This document shows positions 33,897 to 42,207 of a DNA stretch of 64,000 nucleotides, in pieces. The DNA is from Micromonospora sp. HM5-17. GTDB lineage: Bacteria; Actinomycetota; Actinomycetes; Mycobacteriales; Micromonosporaceae. Made by a program: the position numbers and the translations under genes. Location of the stretch: positions 186,001-250,000 of the forward strand of contig NZ_RJWA01000007.1 of the NCBI RefSeq assembly GCF_003762835.1, written 5' to 3'. The stretch's first letter is position 1. Each line of letters starts with the position of its first letter. Below the pieces are notes generated by a model, which worked only from the letters and a program-made list of their open reading frames with translations, made no database searches and was not told the origin of the DNA.

Positions 33897-36758
33897 CTAC
33901 CCGGCCGGTGCCTGATCCGTCCACTCCGACCGCAGCTCGGCGACGGCGGTCTGCAGGGCGGCGACGAACTCCGGCCCGGTCTCGGCCAGCGACTCGTCGA
34001 GCAGGACCCCCACGTTCGTCGTCTCGCCCCAGCGAAGGACGCCGATCCCGATGGGTACGCCCTCGGCCAGCGCCACGACCGGCGTGATCCGTCGCAGCGG
34101 CGCCCCGGCCAGCCGTTGCGGACGCGGGTTGCCGCCGCTCATGTAGGACACGATCACGTTCATGAACCGGCTGTTGTAGACCTGCCGCGCCAGCATGCCG
34201 TGCACCGGAGACGGCAGTAGTCCCATGGCCCGCATGACGAGCGCGGCGGCGATCGGTTGCCCACCCGACACGCTGCGCCGCAGCTGGTCACGGACCAGGC
34301 TCGTTCGCTGCCGCCGGGTCAGCCGGCCGAGCGGCAGGTCCAGCGCGACCGCCCCGGTCCAGTTGCCGTAGGTCCGGGCCCGGTTTCGGGGATCCAGGGA
34401 GACCGCGAACATCGCCCGCAGCCGGGACGAGGTCGCCCGGGGGCGGTAGGTACGGTCCAACGCCTCGGCCACCAGGCTGCACATCAGCTCGCTGACGTGC
34501 GCGCCGTACTCCCGGGCCGCGCGCCGCAGGTCGTCGGTGGGCACCGTCGCGACGACGAGGGCCCGCCCCGGGGTCCGCAGTGGACCGTTGACGGTGGAGT
34601 GTGGCGCCCGGCCGGCCGTGGCCAGCCGGGCCAGCCCCCGCACGACGAGCCCGCCGCGCCGCGCCCCGGTCCTGACCAGCTCGGCGAGGGCCCGACGGCG
34701 GGATTCGGGCCCGGAGTCGGCCACCGTCCGCGACGCGGTCCCGGCCGGCTGTCCGGTGTTGGTGGCTCGGCCGGTTGCGGGGCGGTGCTCGGGCGCGTCG
34801 ACGGGCTGCCCGGCGTGGGCCGGTCGGCGGGGCGCGGGGTGGCGGTCCGGTGTCTCGCCGGGCTGCCCGGTCCCGGGCGGGTGGTCGGTCGTGGCGCGAC
34901 GGTCCGCCCCAATCGGCTGGTCGGTCGGGGCTGGCCCGCCGGTCTCGGGATCGAGCAGCCGTTGCAGCGTGCCGATGACGGAGAGCCCGTCGCCGAGGCT
35001 GTGGTGCAGCTTGATGGCGAGCCGGGTCCGTCCACCGGCCAAACCGGTGACCAGCAGGATCCGCCACAGCGGCCGGTGCAGCGCCAGGGGCTGCGACCAG
35101 AACTCGTTGACCACCGCGTCGACGTCGCCGCCGCCGGCCGGGACGCGGTGCTCTGCCACGTGCTCGGACGGGTCGACGCCGGGGTCGATGACCCAGCCGG
35201 GGCGCCGGAACCGGCCCCGTCCGGAGAGCCGTCGGCGCAGGGTGGTCAGGGCGGGAAGGCGCCGACGCAGCAGGTCCACGATGTCGTCCCGGCCGACGGG
35301 GCTGCCGTCCGGCCGGGGGTCGAGGTCGAGGACGGCGCCGATCTGCTGCGCGACCGTCGCGGACTGGACGTGCAGGAAGAACGCGTCCTGCGCCCGCAAC
35401 GGCCAACTCGGCGGGGGACGGCGTCGGCGGGGGCGGCCGACCGGGGGCACACCCGCCGGCCCGGGGCGCGCGGTGCCGGCGACTCGCTCGGGGACGGCGA
35501 CCGATCCGGTGGCCCGATCCGGTGCCGGCGGCGGCGCCGCGGTGGCGGCCAGGGCGAGCAGGCCCAGCTCGGCCAGGCCGTCGTCCTCGGGACCGGGGTG
35601 CGGCCGGGCCGAGGCGACCTGCTGGGCCCAGCGCACCCGCCGGACCAGATCGGGCAGGCTCTGGTAGGTCTCGGTCAGGCCGCAGGCGGTCATCAGCGCC
35701 GCGTTGGCCGCGCCGTGCGCGGCGATGGGCCGGTACATCAGCATCGGGGTACCGGTCGCCCAGGCCTCCAGGGCGGTGGCCCCACCGGCGTTGGTGATCA
35801 GCAGGTCGGCGGCGCGCAGCAGGGCGGGCATGTCGTCGACCCAGCCGAGCACGGTCAGTCGGTCCGGGGACACGCAGAGCCGGTTGAGCCGATCGACGAG
35901 CCGCCGGTTCTGCGCGCACACCACGACCACCTGGACCGGATCGGTGAGCGTGCAGAGCCCGCGGACGGCCTCCTCCACCGCCCCGAACCCGAACGACCCG
36001 CAGGCGACCACCACGACGTACCGGGTGGGGTCGAGGCCGAGCCGGCGCCGGGCGTCGTCCCGGTCACCGGGGTGGAAGCGCCTCAGCACCGGCGGCGCGC
36101 AGACCGCGACCGGGGCGCCGGGCGCCGCCGCGTCCGCCAGCGGCACGGCACGGGGATGGACCACCAGGTTCAGGTCGAGCTGCGGATAGACCCAGAACGG
36201 GTGCGGGGCGAAATCGGATACCCAGGCTCCGATCGGCACACCGAGCCCCCGGTGCTGTCGCAACCAGGCCAGGCCGGCACTACCCAGCGGGTACGTGGAG
36301 ATGATGAGGTCCGGGTCGAAGATCTCGATCCGCGAGGCGAGCCGGCGCCCGGCCCAGGAGCCGGTGAACGCCTTCGACGCCCGGGCGAGCCAGGGGTACC
36401 GCCACAGCGAGGAGTAGAAGAACTCGTACAGCCAGGGCGTCACCTCGACATTGGTGATGTAGATACGCCGGAAGGCGGCCCCGACGCCCGGCCCCATCAC
36501 GTCGAGGGTGTCCAGCCAGCGCACCTGGCTGCCGGGCCACAGCTCCAGCACCCGTTCCTGCAGGGCGCGGCCGGTCGCGTGGTGCCCGCCTCCGATGTCG
36601 GCCGACACCATCAGCACCCGCCGCGGCGTTGCCCCGGGAATGGCCGGCCCGGCCGGCCGGTCGGTGGGCGGGTGGTCGGCGGAGGGATGACCGGAGGCGG
36701 GCGGGTCGGCGGCGGGGTGGCCTGAGGCGGGGCGGCCGACCGTCGGAGGGAACGTCAT
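33897..36758 (-). CDS. Glycosyltransferase (MGDG synthase-like) fused to WS/DGAT acyltransferase
   Basis: A 953-aa two-enzyme protein. After a Pro/His-rich repeat tail (1-45), residues about 45-400 form a GT-B glycosyltransferase of the MGDG synthase class, with SADIGGGHHATGRAL and the sugar-nucleotide motif ITNAGGATALEAWATGTPM. Residues about 455-950 form a WS/DGAT (wax ester synthase/diacylglycerol acyltransferase) domain with HHSLGDG (585-591) matching the catalytic HHxxxDG. A low-complexity Pro/Thr/Arg insert of about 75 residues (about 609-686) separates its two halves. Together they could make and acylate a glycolipid at the membrane. The fusion looks continuous, with no frame change. 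Confidence 0.82.
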   Translation of the reverse strand: MTFPPTVGRPASGHPAADPPASGHPSADHPPTDRPAGPAIPGATPRRVLMVSADIGGGHHATGRALQERVLELWPGSQVRWLDTLDVMGPGVGAAFRRIYITNVEVTPWLYEFFYSSLWRYPWLARASKAFTGSWAGRRLASRIEIFDPDLIISTYPLGSAGLAWLRQHRGLGVPIGAWVSDFAPHPFWVYPQLDLNLVVHPRAVPLADAAAPGAPVAVCAPPVLRRFHPGDRDDARRRLGLDPTRYVVVVACGSFGFGAVEEAVRGLCTLTDPVQVVVVCAQNRRLVDRLNRLCVSPDRLTVLGWVDDMPALLRAADLLITNAGGATALEAWATGTPMLMYRPIAAHGAANAALMTACGLTETYQSLPDLVRRVRWAQQVASARPHPGPEDDGLAELGLLALAATAAPPPAPDRATGSVAVPERVAGTARPGPAGVPPVGRPRRRRPPPSWPLRAQDAFFLHVQSATVAQQIGAVLDLDPRPDGSPVGRDDIVDLLRRRLPALTTLRRRLSGRGRFRRPGWVIDPGVDPSEHVAEHRVPAGGGDVDAVVNEFWSQPLALHRPLWRILLVTGLAGGRTRLAIKLHHSLGDGLSVIGTLQRLLDPETGGPAPTDQPIGADRRATTDHPPGTGQPGETPDRHPAPRRPAHAGQPVDAPEHRPATGRATNTGQPAGTASRTVADSGPESRRRALAELVRTGARRGGLVVRGLARLATAGRAPHSTVNGPLRTPGRALVVATVPTDDLRRAAREYGAHVSELMCSLVAEALDRTYRPRATSSRLRAMFAVSLDPRNRARTYGNWTGAVALDLPLGRLTRRQRTSLVRDQLRRSVSGGQPIAAALVMRAMGLLPSPVHGMLARQVYNSRFMNVIVSYMSGGNPRPQRLAGAPLRRITPVVALAEGVPIGIGVLRWGETTNVGVLLDESLAETGPEFVAALQTAVAELRSEWTDQAPAG

Positions 36759-36868
36759 GCCACCTCCTCAACCAGGCCGGCGTCGTGCCGGTACGTTCCG
36801 TTCGTCTGGATTCGCCGCGGGTCATCCCGGGCGGCGGTGCGGGCCACGGCACCGTCACGCTCAGATTG

Positions 36869-38527
36869 TCACGACGAGCCGCGGTCGGTCTGCCAGACCG
36901 GATTGAGGCCGGTGGCGAGCTCCGGAGCCTGCCAGGCGGCACCGGCGGCGCCGAGCACCCGGTAGGCGGCCCCGGCGGGGCCGTTGGCGGGGGTGACCGG
37001 CATCCCGTTGAGGAAGGCGACGAGGAGCCGCTGGGTCCGTGCTCTCCCGTAGTCCATGGCGTGCCGTTCGGGTACCACGACGACCGGGATCCGGGGCCGG
37101 GGACCGGGCGTATCCGTCACCGCGTCGAGCAGAGGCAGAACGGCGATCATCCGTACGCCGGGCACCGGTTGGAGCATCCGGTCCCGGTACCGCGGCCCGT
37201 GGTCGAGGAGCGAACGGACGAACGGGGTGTCCGCGCCGAGCCGGGCGCCGCCGGTCCGGTTCACCACGGCGAAGATGATCCGCAACTGCCAGCCGGCGGC
37301 GATCCCCCAGCCGGTGTCGGCGTGGGCCGGCGGATAGTAGGCCCGGGCGGGCCGGGTCAGCGGGCTCAGCAGCGCGACCGCCTCGACCTCGGGGCGAGGG
37401 TCGCGCTCCAGGTAGGTGCGGATGACCAGGGTTCCCTCGCTGTGCCCGAGCAGCGCCACCGGCCGTCCCGTCCGGCGGCGTATCTCCCGGACCTGCGCGG
37501 CGAGCAGGTCGGCGCTGCGGGCGAGCGACTGGTGGGTGTCGGCGGCCGCGTACGGCCGGGGATGCCCCTGTGCGTCGAGCCCGGCGTACGAGAAACGGTG
37601 TACCGGAATCGACGTCCGGCCCGCGGGGTCCGGGACGCTGGCGGTCGAGCCGTCGTACCGGGAGTCGTAGCCGCCGACGTAGAGCACCGCCTGGCGGGGG
37701 TGTTCGGTCCCGTCCCGCAGCACCAGCGCCGGCGGTGGCCGGGCGGCGGCCCGGGAGCCCGCCCCGGCCACCGCCCCGCTGCCGGCGAGGGCGAGCAGCA
37801 GCACCAGCGCGACGGCCGGGACGGCCGGCAGCCGGGGCAGCCGCGCCCGGCGCCCGACCACCGTGCCGAGCAGCCCGCGCCACAGCGGCGCGTTCGCCGC
37901 GCCGCCGGCGGCGGCCACCGGCACGGCCGCCCAGTCGGGTCCGAGCCCGACGACCAGGGCACCCGCGGTGAGGACCGCGAACGTCGCCACCACCCAGAGC
38001 AGCACCGCCGGCGGCGGCAGTCCCCGCCACCAGGTGCCCGCCATCGGCCCGCGCTGCAGCACCACGGCCAGGACCAGCAGCGCGAGCACCGAGCCGATCG
38101 AGAACCAGGAGAGGGCCGTGACGGCGGCGGCCACGGTGACCGCGGCCCAGGGCGCCAGCGCGAGCGCGGTCACCGCGGTGACCGCGAGGCTGGTGCGGAT
38201 CAGCCGGCGAGTCCCCGGCCGGCGCCGTCCCGGCGGCCAGGCCACGACGATGATCGCCACGGTGTACAGGGCCCGCGCCACGACCGCGCCGACCGACAGC
38301 GCGGCGAAGGAGAGCCACGAGTCGTGGTAGACGACGATCCACCGCAGGTCGTGGAAGACACCGAACGGGTTGGGCGCGGCGGCCTGCGGGGCCAGCGCCA
38401 GCGGCGACCGGTTGCCGGTCCAGCCGAGGATCGCCGCCTCGACCGCGGCCGGTCCGGCGGTCAGCCCGACCAGCAGCGGCAGCCGGCCCCGACCGCTCCA
38501 CCACCGGACGTCGTCCGCCTCGGCCAT
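36869..38527 (-). CDS. Membrane protein with C-terminal alpha/beta-hydrolase domain
   Basis: A 552-aa protein. The N-terminal half (about 15-250) has around six to seven hydrophobic helices; another helix precedes the hydrolase at about 250-275. The C-terminal domain has the nucleophile elbow LLGHSEGTLVIRTYL (GxSxG) and VVVVPERHAMDYG near the end, where the catalytic His is expected. The ATG at 38527 has GGAGA upstream; a longer reading from 38728 is not supported. It lies 110 bp upstream of the glycosyltransferase/acyltransferase gene on the same strand, so a shared role in lipid turnover is possible. The substrate is unknown. Confidence 0.75.
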   Translation of the reverse strand: MAEADDVRWWSGRGRLPLLVGLTAGPAAVEAAILGWTGNRSPLALAPQAAAPNPFGVFHDLRWIVVYHDSWLSFAALSVGAVVARALYTVAIIVVAWPPGRRRPGTRRLIRTSLAVTAVTALALAPWAAVTVAAAVTALSWFSIGSVLALLVLAVVLQRGPMAGTWWRGLPPPAVLLWVVATFAVLTAGALVVGLGPDWAAVPVAAAGGAANAPLWRGLLGTVVGRRARLPRLPAVPAVALVLLLALAGSGAVAGAGSRAAARPPPALVLRDGTEHPRQAVLYVGGYDSRYDGSTASVPDPAGRTSIPVHRFSYAGLDAQGHPRPYAAADTHQSLARSADLLAAQVREIRRRTGRPVALLGHSEGTLVIRTYLERDPRPEVEAVALLSPLTRPARAYYPPAHADTGWGIAAGWQLRIIFAVVNRTGGARLGADTPFVRSLLDHGPRYRDRMLQPVPGVRMIAVLPLLDAVTDTPGPRPRIPVVVVPERHAMDYGRARTQRLLVAFLNGMPVTPANGPAGAAYRVLGAAGAAWQAPELATGLNPVWQTDRGSS

Positions 38528-38760
38528 CGCCCGCCCGTCTCCGCTCACCGTCGGCGGGCGGCTACCCCACGCCGACTCCGCCAAACCGGGTCCGTCGGGC
38601 CGATGAGGTTTGCCGACGACGGGTACGGGAAGGGCACCACGGCGGTCCGAGCCGCCGCCGGCGCTTCCGCCCCGGAGTCCGGCGTACGGCCGCCGGCCGG
38701 AAGCGGACGCGCGTGCCTGTCCCGCCACCGAGGATCTGTGATGATCGGACCGACCAGTCG

Positions 38761-39681
38761 GTGAACGACGCCCTGCACCTGGCGCTCGGCACCACGCTCG
38801 CGGTGGCCGCCGGCGCGTCCTTTGGAGCCTCGTCGGTCCTGCAGTACCGGGCGAACCGAAATGTGCCGCAGGAGCGGGTGGCCCGTCCCCGGCTGCTGTG
38901 GCGGCTCGTGCACCGGCGGGCCTGGCGATGGTCCGTCCTGCTGGCGGCGGCGGCCTTCGCCATGCAGACGGCGGCCCTCGTCTTCGTGCCGCTGATCCTG
39001 GTCCAGGCCATCCTGGTGACCGGCCTGCTCTGGTACGTCCTCCTGCTCGCCGCGCTGGAGCGGCACCGCCCGGACGGGCCGATCCTGCTGGAGGCGCTGC
39101 TCTGCCTGCTCGGCCTGGCCGCCTTTCTGCTGATCGCCGCCCCCACCGCCGGCTCCAGCCGGGGGCTCGACTCGATCCGGTCCGGGGCGCTGCTGGCCGG
39201 CGCGCTCGCCGTCACCGTCGCCGGCTGCCTCGGCGCGGCGGCCCGACTGGGCCCGCACTGGCGTCCGCTGCCGCTGGCGCTCGCCGCCGGCGCCTGCTAC
39301 GGCGTGACGGCCGGCCTGATCAGCAGTCTCTCCCACTCCCTCGACGGCGGCCCGATCGCCGTGCTCGGGCACTGGCAGACGTACGCCATCGTGGTGCTCG
39401 GTCCGCTCGGGGTCCTGCTGAGCCAGAACGCGTACCAGGCCGGTCCGCTCGGCGCGCCGGCGCTGGCGACGTTCACGGTCACGGATCCGCTGGTGGCGAT
39501 CGCGGTGGGGCTGCTCTGGCTCGACGAGCGGATCCGGACCGGGGTGTGGAACGCGGTCGGTGAGGCCGTCGCGCTCGCCACCCTTGTCGTCGGGGTCTTC
39601 CTGCTCGCCCGGCGCGCCCCGCGGGCGGACCCGGAGGGCACCGCTCCGCCGGGAGCCGACGACGGCGACGCGTCGACCTGA
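38761..39681 (+). CDS. DMT superfamily transporter (NIPA-like)
   Basis: A 306-aa membrane protein with about nine hydrophobic helices. The opening LGTTLAVAAGASFGASSVLQY and the central SLSHSLDGGPIAVLGHWQTY resemble the actinobacterial DMT/NIPA group; some NIPA proteins carry Mg2+, but the substrate here is not predictable. The GTG at 38761 places the first helix at the N-terminus; an in-frame GTG at 38713 is possible, and neither has a strong ribosome site. It is divergent from the membrane hydrolase across 233 bp and convergent with the flavoprotein gene. Confidence 0.75.
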   Translation: MNDALHLALGTTLAVAAGASFGASSVLQYRANRNVPQERVARPRLLWRLVHRRAWRWSVLLAAAAFAMQTAALVFVPLILVQAILVTGLLWYVLLLAALERHRPDGPILLEALLCLLGLAAFLLIAAPTAGSSRGLDSIRSGALLAGALAVTVAGCLGAAARLGPHWRPLPLALAAGACYGVTAGLISSLSHSLDGGPIAVLGHWQTYAIVVLGPLGVLLSQNAYQAGPLGAPALATFTVTDPLVAIAVGLLWLDERIRTGVWNAVGEAVALATLVVGVFLLARRAPRADPEGTAPPGADDGDAST

Positions 39682-39764
39682 CGGGGACACCCCGGCCGGG
39701 GCGCGGCGGAAGGTCGCCGTCCTGGACTCACGCGGAACGCCGCGGCCGGGCTCGTGGTGTCGCC

Positions 39765-41279
39765 TCAGCCGCAGCATTCCCCCGCGGTGTCCGACCGACG
39801 GCTGAGCCCGCTTCCGAGCGGGGCGGCCCGCTCGGTGTCAGCCTCGAACCGGTCGCCGGCGAGCGCGGCGAGCTGCACCGCGACCTCGGGGTCGAGACCG
39901 AGTTCGATGGCGGCGGCCCGGGTGGCGGCGGCGATGGTGCCGGCGGTGGGGAGGTGCCGCAGCGCGGCCGAGATCAGCCTGGCCGGAATGTCCGGGGCGA
40001 GCCCGTGGCGGGCGGCCGCGTCGGCGAGCATCGCCTGAGCGCCCTGGGTCGCGGAGCAGACCCCGGTGGCGGGCAGGTCGAGCCGGACGTCGCGGGCTGC
40101 GGTCCAGTCGCCGGCGAGGGCGGCGGTGACGGAGCGGACCTGTTCGTAGCCGGTGGCCAGCAGGAAGGTGGGGGCACGGCCGTAGGACTTCATGCCGACG
40201 ATGTAGTAGCCGGGCTCCGGATGGGCGAGTTCGTCGACGCCGTGTGGTCGTACCGTGCCGCAGGAGTGCTCGTTCGGGTCGATCAGCGGGGCTAGGAGCC
40301 GGGCGCAGCCGAGGGCCGGGTCGAGGTCGAGCCGCAGTTCGGCGGCGATCGTATGGTCGGGGCGGAAACCGGTGGCCGAGACGACGCGGTCGCCGACGAG
40401 GGTACGGCCGTCGGCGGCGGTCAGCTCGGCCCGACCGCCGACGGCCCGAATCCGGCGTACGGCGAACCCGGTCACCAGCTCGACGCGGCCGGTCTCGACC
40501 AGCAGCCGGACGCCCGTGCCGAGCGCGCCCCGGCCCGGGAGGGCGTCGGCCTCGCCACCCCCGACGGCCCGGTCGATGGAGCCGCGGGTGGCCCAGGTGA
40601 TCCGGGTACCCGGCTCGTGTTGGGCCAGCTCGGCGAGGGCGAGGAGGGTGTTGGCGGCGGAGTGTCCAGCGCCGACCACGACGGTGTGCCGGCCGGCGTG
40701 GGCGGCCCGGTCGGCGCCGAGGACGTCGGGCAGCGCCGGACCGATCAGCCCGGCGGCCTGCTCCTCCCCGAGCGCCGGCAGTCCGTTGGCGCCGAGCACG
40801 TTCGGGGTGTACCAGGTGCCGGACGCGTCGATCACGGCGGAGGCGGTTAGCTCCTCGCCGGTGTGCAGCCGGACCACGAACGGGCTGTGCTCCCGGCCGG
40901 CGGTGGTGACCCGGTCGACGTCGCGACGGCCGATCGCGGTGACCCGGGCCTGGTAGCGCAGGTGCGGTGCGAGGTCGGGGAGTTGCGCCAGCGGCGCGAG
41001 GTACGCCTTGACGAGATCGGCGCCGGTGGGAAGGACCTCGGGGTCGGGCGTGCTCCAGCCGGCGGCGTCGAGCAACCGGCGGGCGGCGGCGTCGATCGTG
41101 AAGCGCCACGGGGAGAAAAGACGGATGTGCCCCCACTCGGCCACGGCGGCGCCGGGACCGGTGCCGGCTTCGAGGACGGTGAACGGCAGGCCGCGTTCGT
41201 GGAGGTGGGCGGCGGCGGCCAGGCCGACCGGGCCGGCACCGATCACGACCACGGGCAGGTCCGGCAAACGATCGGTCAT
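39765..41279 (-). CDS. FAD/NAD(P)-dependent flavoprotein monooxygenase-like, ArsR-linked
   Basis: A 504-aa flavoprotein with two Rossmann sites: VVIGAGPVGLAAAAHL near the N-terminus for FAD, and TVVVGAGHSAANTLLAL near residue 205 for NAD(P)H. SATGFRPDH follows, as in flavin monooxygenase-like enzymes. The C-terminal extension ends in a CC pair (ECCG). It is divergent from an ArsR regulator whose operators overlap both promoters, so it is probably induced by a metalloid. ArsO-type flavoproteins of arsenic loci are the closest known group; the exact reaction is uncertain. The ATG at 41279 fits the fold; the longer reading runs through the operator. Confidence 0.8.
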   Translation of the reverse strand: MTDRLPDLPVVVIGAGPVGLAAAAHLHERGLPFTVLEAGTGPGAAVAEWGHIRLFSPWRFTIDAAARRLLDAAGWSTPDPEVLPTGADLVKAYLAPLAQLPDLAPHLRYQARVTAIGRRDVDRVTTAGREHSPFVVRLHTGEELTASAVIDASGTWYTPNVLGANGLPALGEEQAAGLIGPALPDVLGADRAAHAGRHTVVVGAGHSAANTLLALAELAQHEPGTRITWATRGSIDRAVGGGEADALPGRGALGTGVRLLVETGRVELVTGFAVRRIRAVGGRAELTAADGRTLVGDRVVSATGFRPDHTIAAELRLDLDPALGCARLLAPLIDPNEHSCGTVRPHGVDELAHPEPGYYIVGMKSYGRAPTFLLATGYEQVRSVTAALAGDWTAARDVRLDLPATGVCSATQGAQAMLADAAARHGLAPDIPARLISAALRHLPTAGTIAAATRAAAIELGLDPEVAVQLAALAGDRFEADTERAAPLGSGLSRRSDTAGECCG

Positions 41280-41303
41280 CACGGGCTCCCTGTTTTGACG
41301 TAA

Positions 41304-41429
41304 TTCGAAACAGCGGGCCGGCGGGTGCCGCGGTGCCACGTTCGGCTTCCCCTCGTGACCAGGCGGCCGGCGCCGGCCGGCGGGCTGTCTTGACATTTCT
41401 CGAATCAGAGGTTTGCATGCTGTTTCGAG
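41304..41429. promoter_or_regulatory. Divergent ArsR-controlled promoter region
   Basis: Inverted copies of CTGTTTCGA are found: TTCGAAACAG at 41304-41313 near the flavoprotein start, and CTGTTTCGAG at 41420-41429 near the arsR start, with a related TTTCTCGAATCAG between (41396-41408). On the plus strand a -35 TTGACA lies at 41390-41395 and a weak -10 TTGCAT at 41413-41418, next to the arsR-side site. ArsR probably represses both genes. Confidence 0.6.
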
Positions 41430-41447
41430 ATCTGTCAACCTAGAGGA

Positions 41448-41825
41448 ATGTCGAAGCAGGCGGTGTCACGCATCCTGGCCGCCCTGACCGCCGGGCAACC
41501 CTGTTGCGCGCCGATCAGCGAGCGGCGGATCCCGGCGGAGGTTGCCGCGCTGCTCGCCCCGGCCTTCAAGGCGCTCGGTGACCCCGTGCGCCTCCAACTG
41601 ATGTCGATGATCGCCTCGGCGCCCGGCGGCGAGATCTGTGTCTGCGACCTGACGCCGGCCTTCGCGCTGTCCGGCCCGACGATCTCCCACCACCTGAGGA
41701 CGCTGCGCGAGGCGGGCCTCGTCGAGGCCGAGCGACGCGGTACCTGGGTCTACTACCGGGCCCGGCCGCAAGTCATGCGGCGGCTCGCGAGCCTGCTCTC
41801 GACCGAGGTCGCCGCCGGCGCGTGA
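41448..41825 (+). CDS. ArsR family metalloregulator
   Basis: A 125-aa winged-helix repressor. The metal motif is EICVCDL (about residues 64-70), the CVCDL signature of arsenite/antimonite-sensing ArsR proteins, followed by the recognition helix SGPTISHHLRTLREAGLV. A further CC pair near residue 24 (GQPCCAPISER) may add ligands. Metal binding should release it from DNA and switch on the divergent flavoprotein. The ATG at 41448 lies directly after TAGAGGA, a rather close ribosome site. Confidence 0.9.
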   Translation: MSKQAVSRILAALTAGQPCCAPISERRIPAEVAALLAPAFKALGDPVRLQLMSMIASAPGGEICVCDLTPAFALSGPTISHHLRTLREAGLVEAERRGTWVYYRARPQVMRRLASLLSTEVAAGA

Positions 41826-42207
41826 GGCCGGACCGGGCCGACGCGCCCGGCGTCACCACCGACTTGGTCGACACCGTCCCCGACGGGATGGCCGGGCCGG
41901 TACCCGTCCCCGTGGTCCTGGACGGTCCCCTCCCGCTGACCGAGGACGCCGTCCTGGTGGCCGAGGTGTCCGATCGTCACCGGCATGCGGGTGCTGCTGA
42001 CGCACCCCGGCCGGGTCGCGGCCACCCTCGGCGTCCGGACGATCAGCGGCGCGTCGCCACCCGACGCTGGTACGCCGCCGCGGCGCGCCCCTGTCGGGCC
42101 GACCGGATCGATTGCGACGAAATTACGCCTAGCGGTCGGCGTCGATGCATGGTAGAAATCCTTCAAATGGCGTCATTAGATGTAAAGAACTTACAAGGAG
42201 GACCCGG
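41826..42207. other. Stretch without a convincing gene
   Basis: A GTG-started frame overlaps the arsR stop (41822) and runs to 42211, but its protein (DLVDTVPDGMAGPVPVPVV near the start) has no family I know and no site of its own. A different frame gives MRVLLTHPGRVAATLGVRT near 41982, so this may be a decayed gene with a frameshift. The last 90 bp are A/T-rich and lead into a strong AAGGAGG site for the next gene. Confidence 0.35.
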
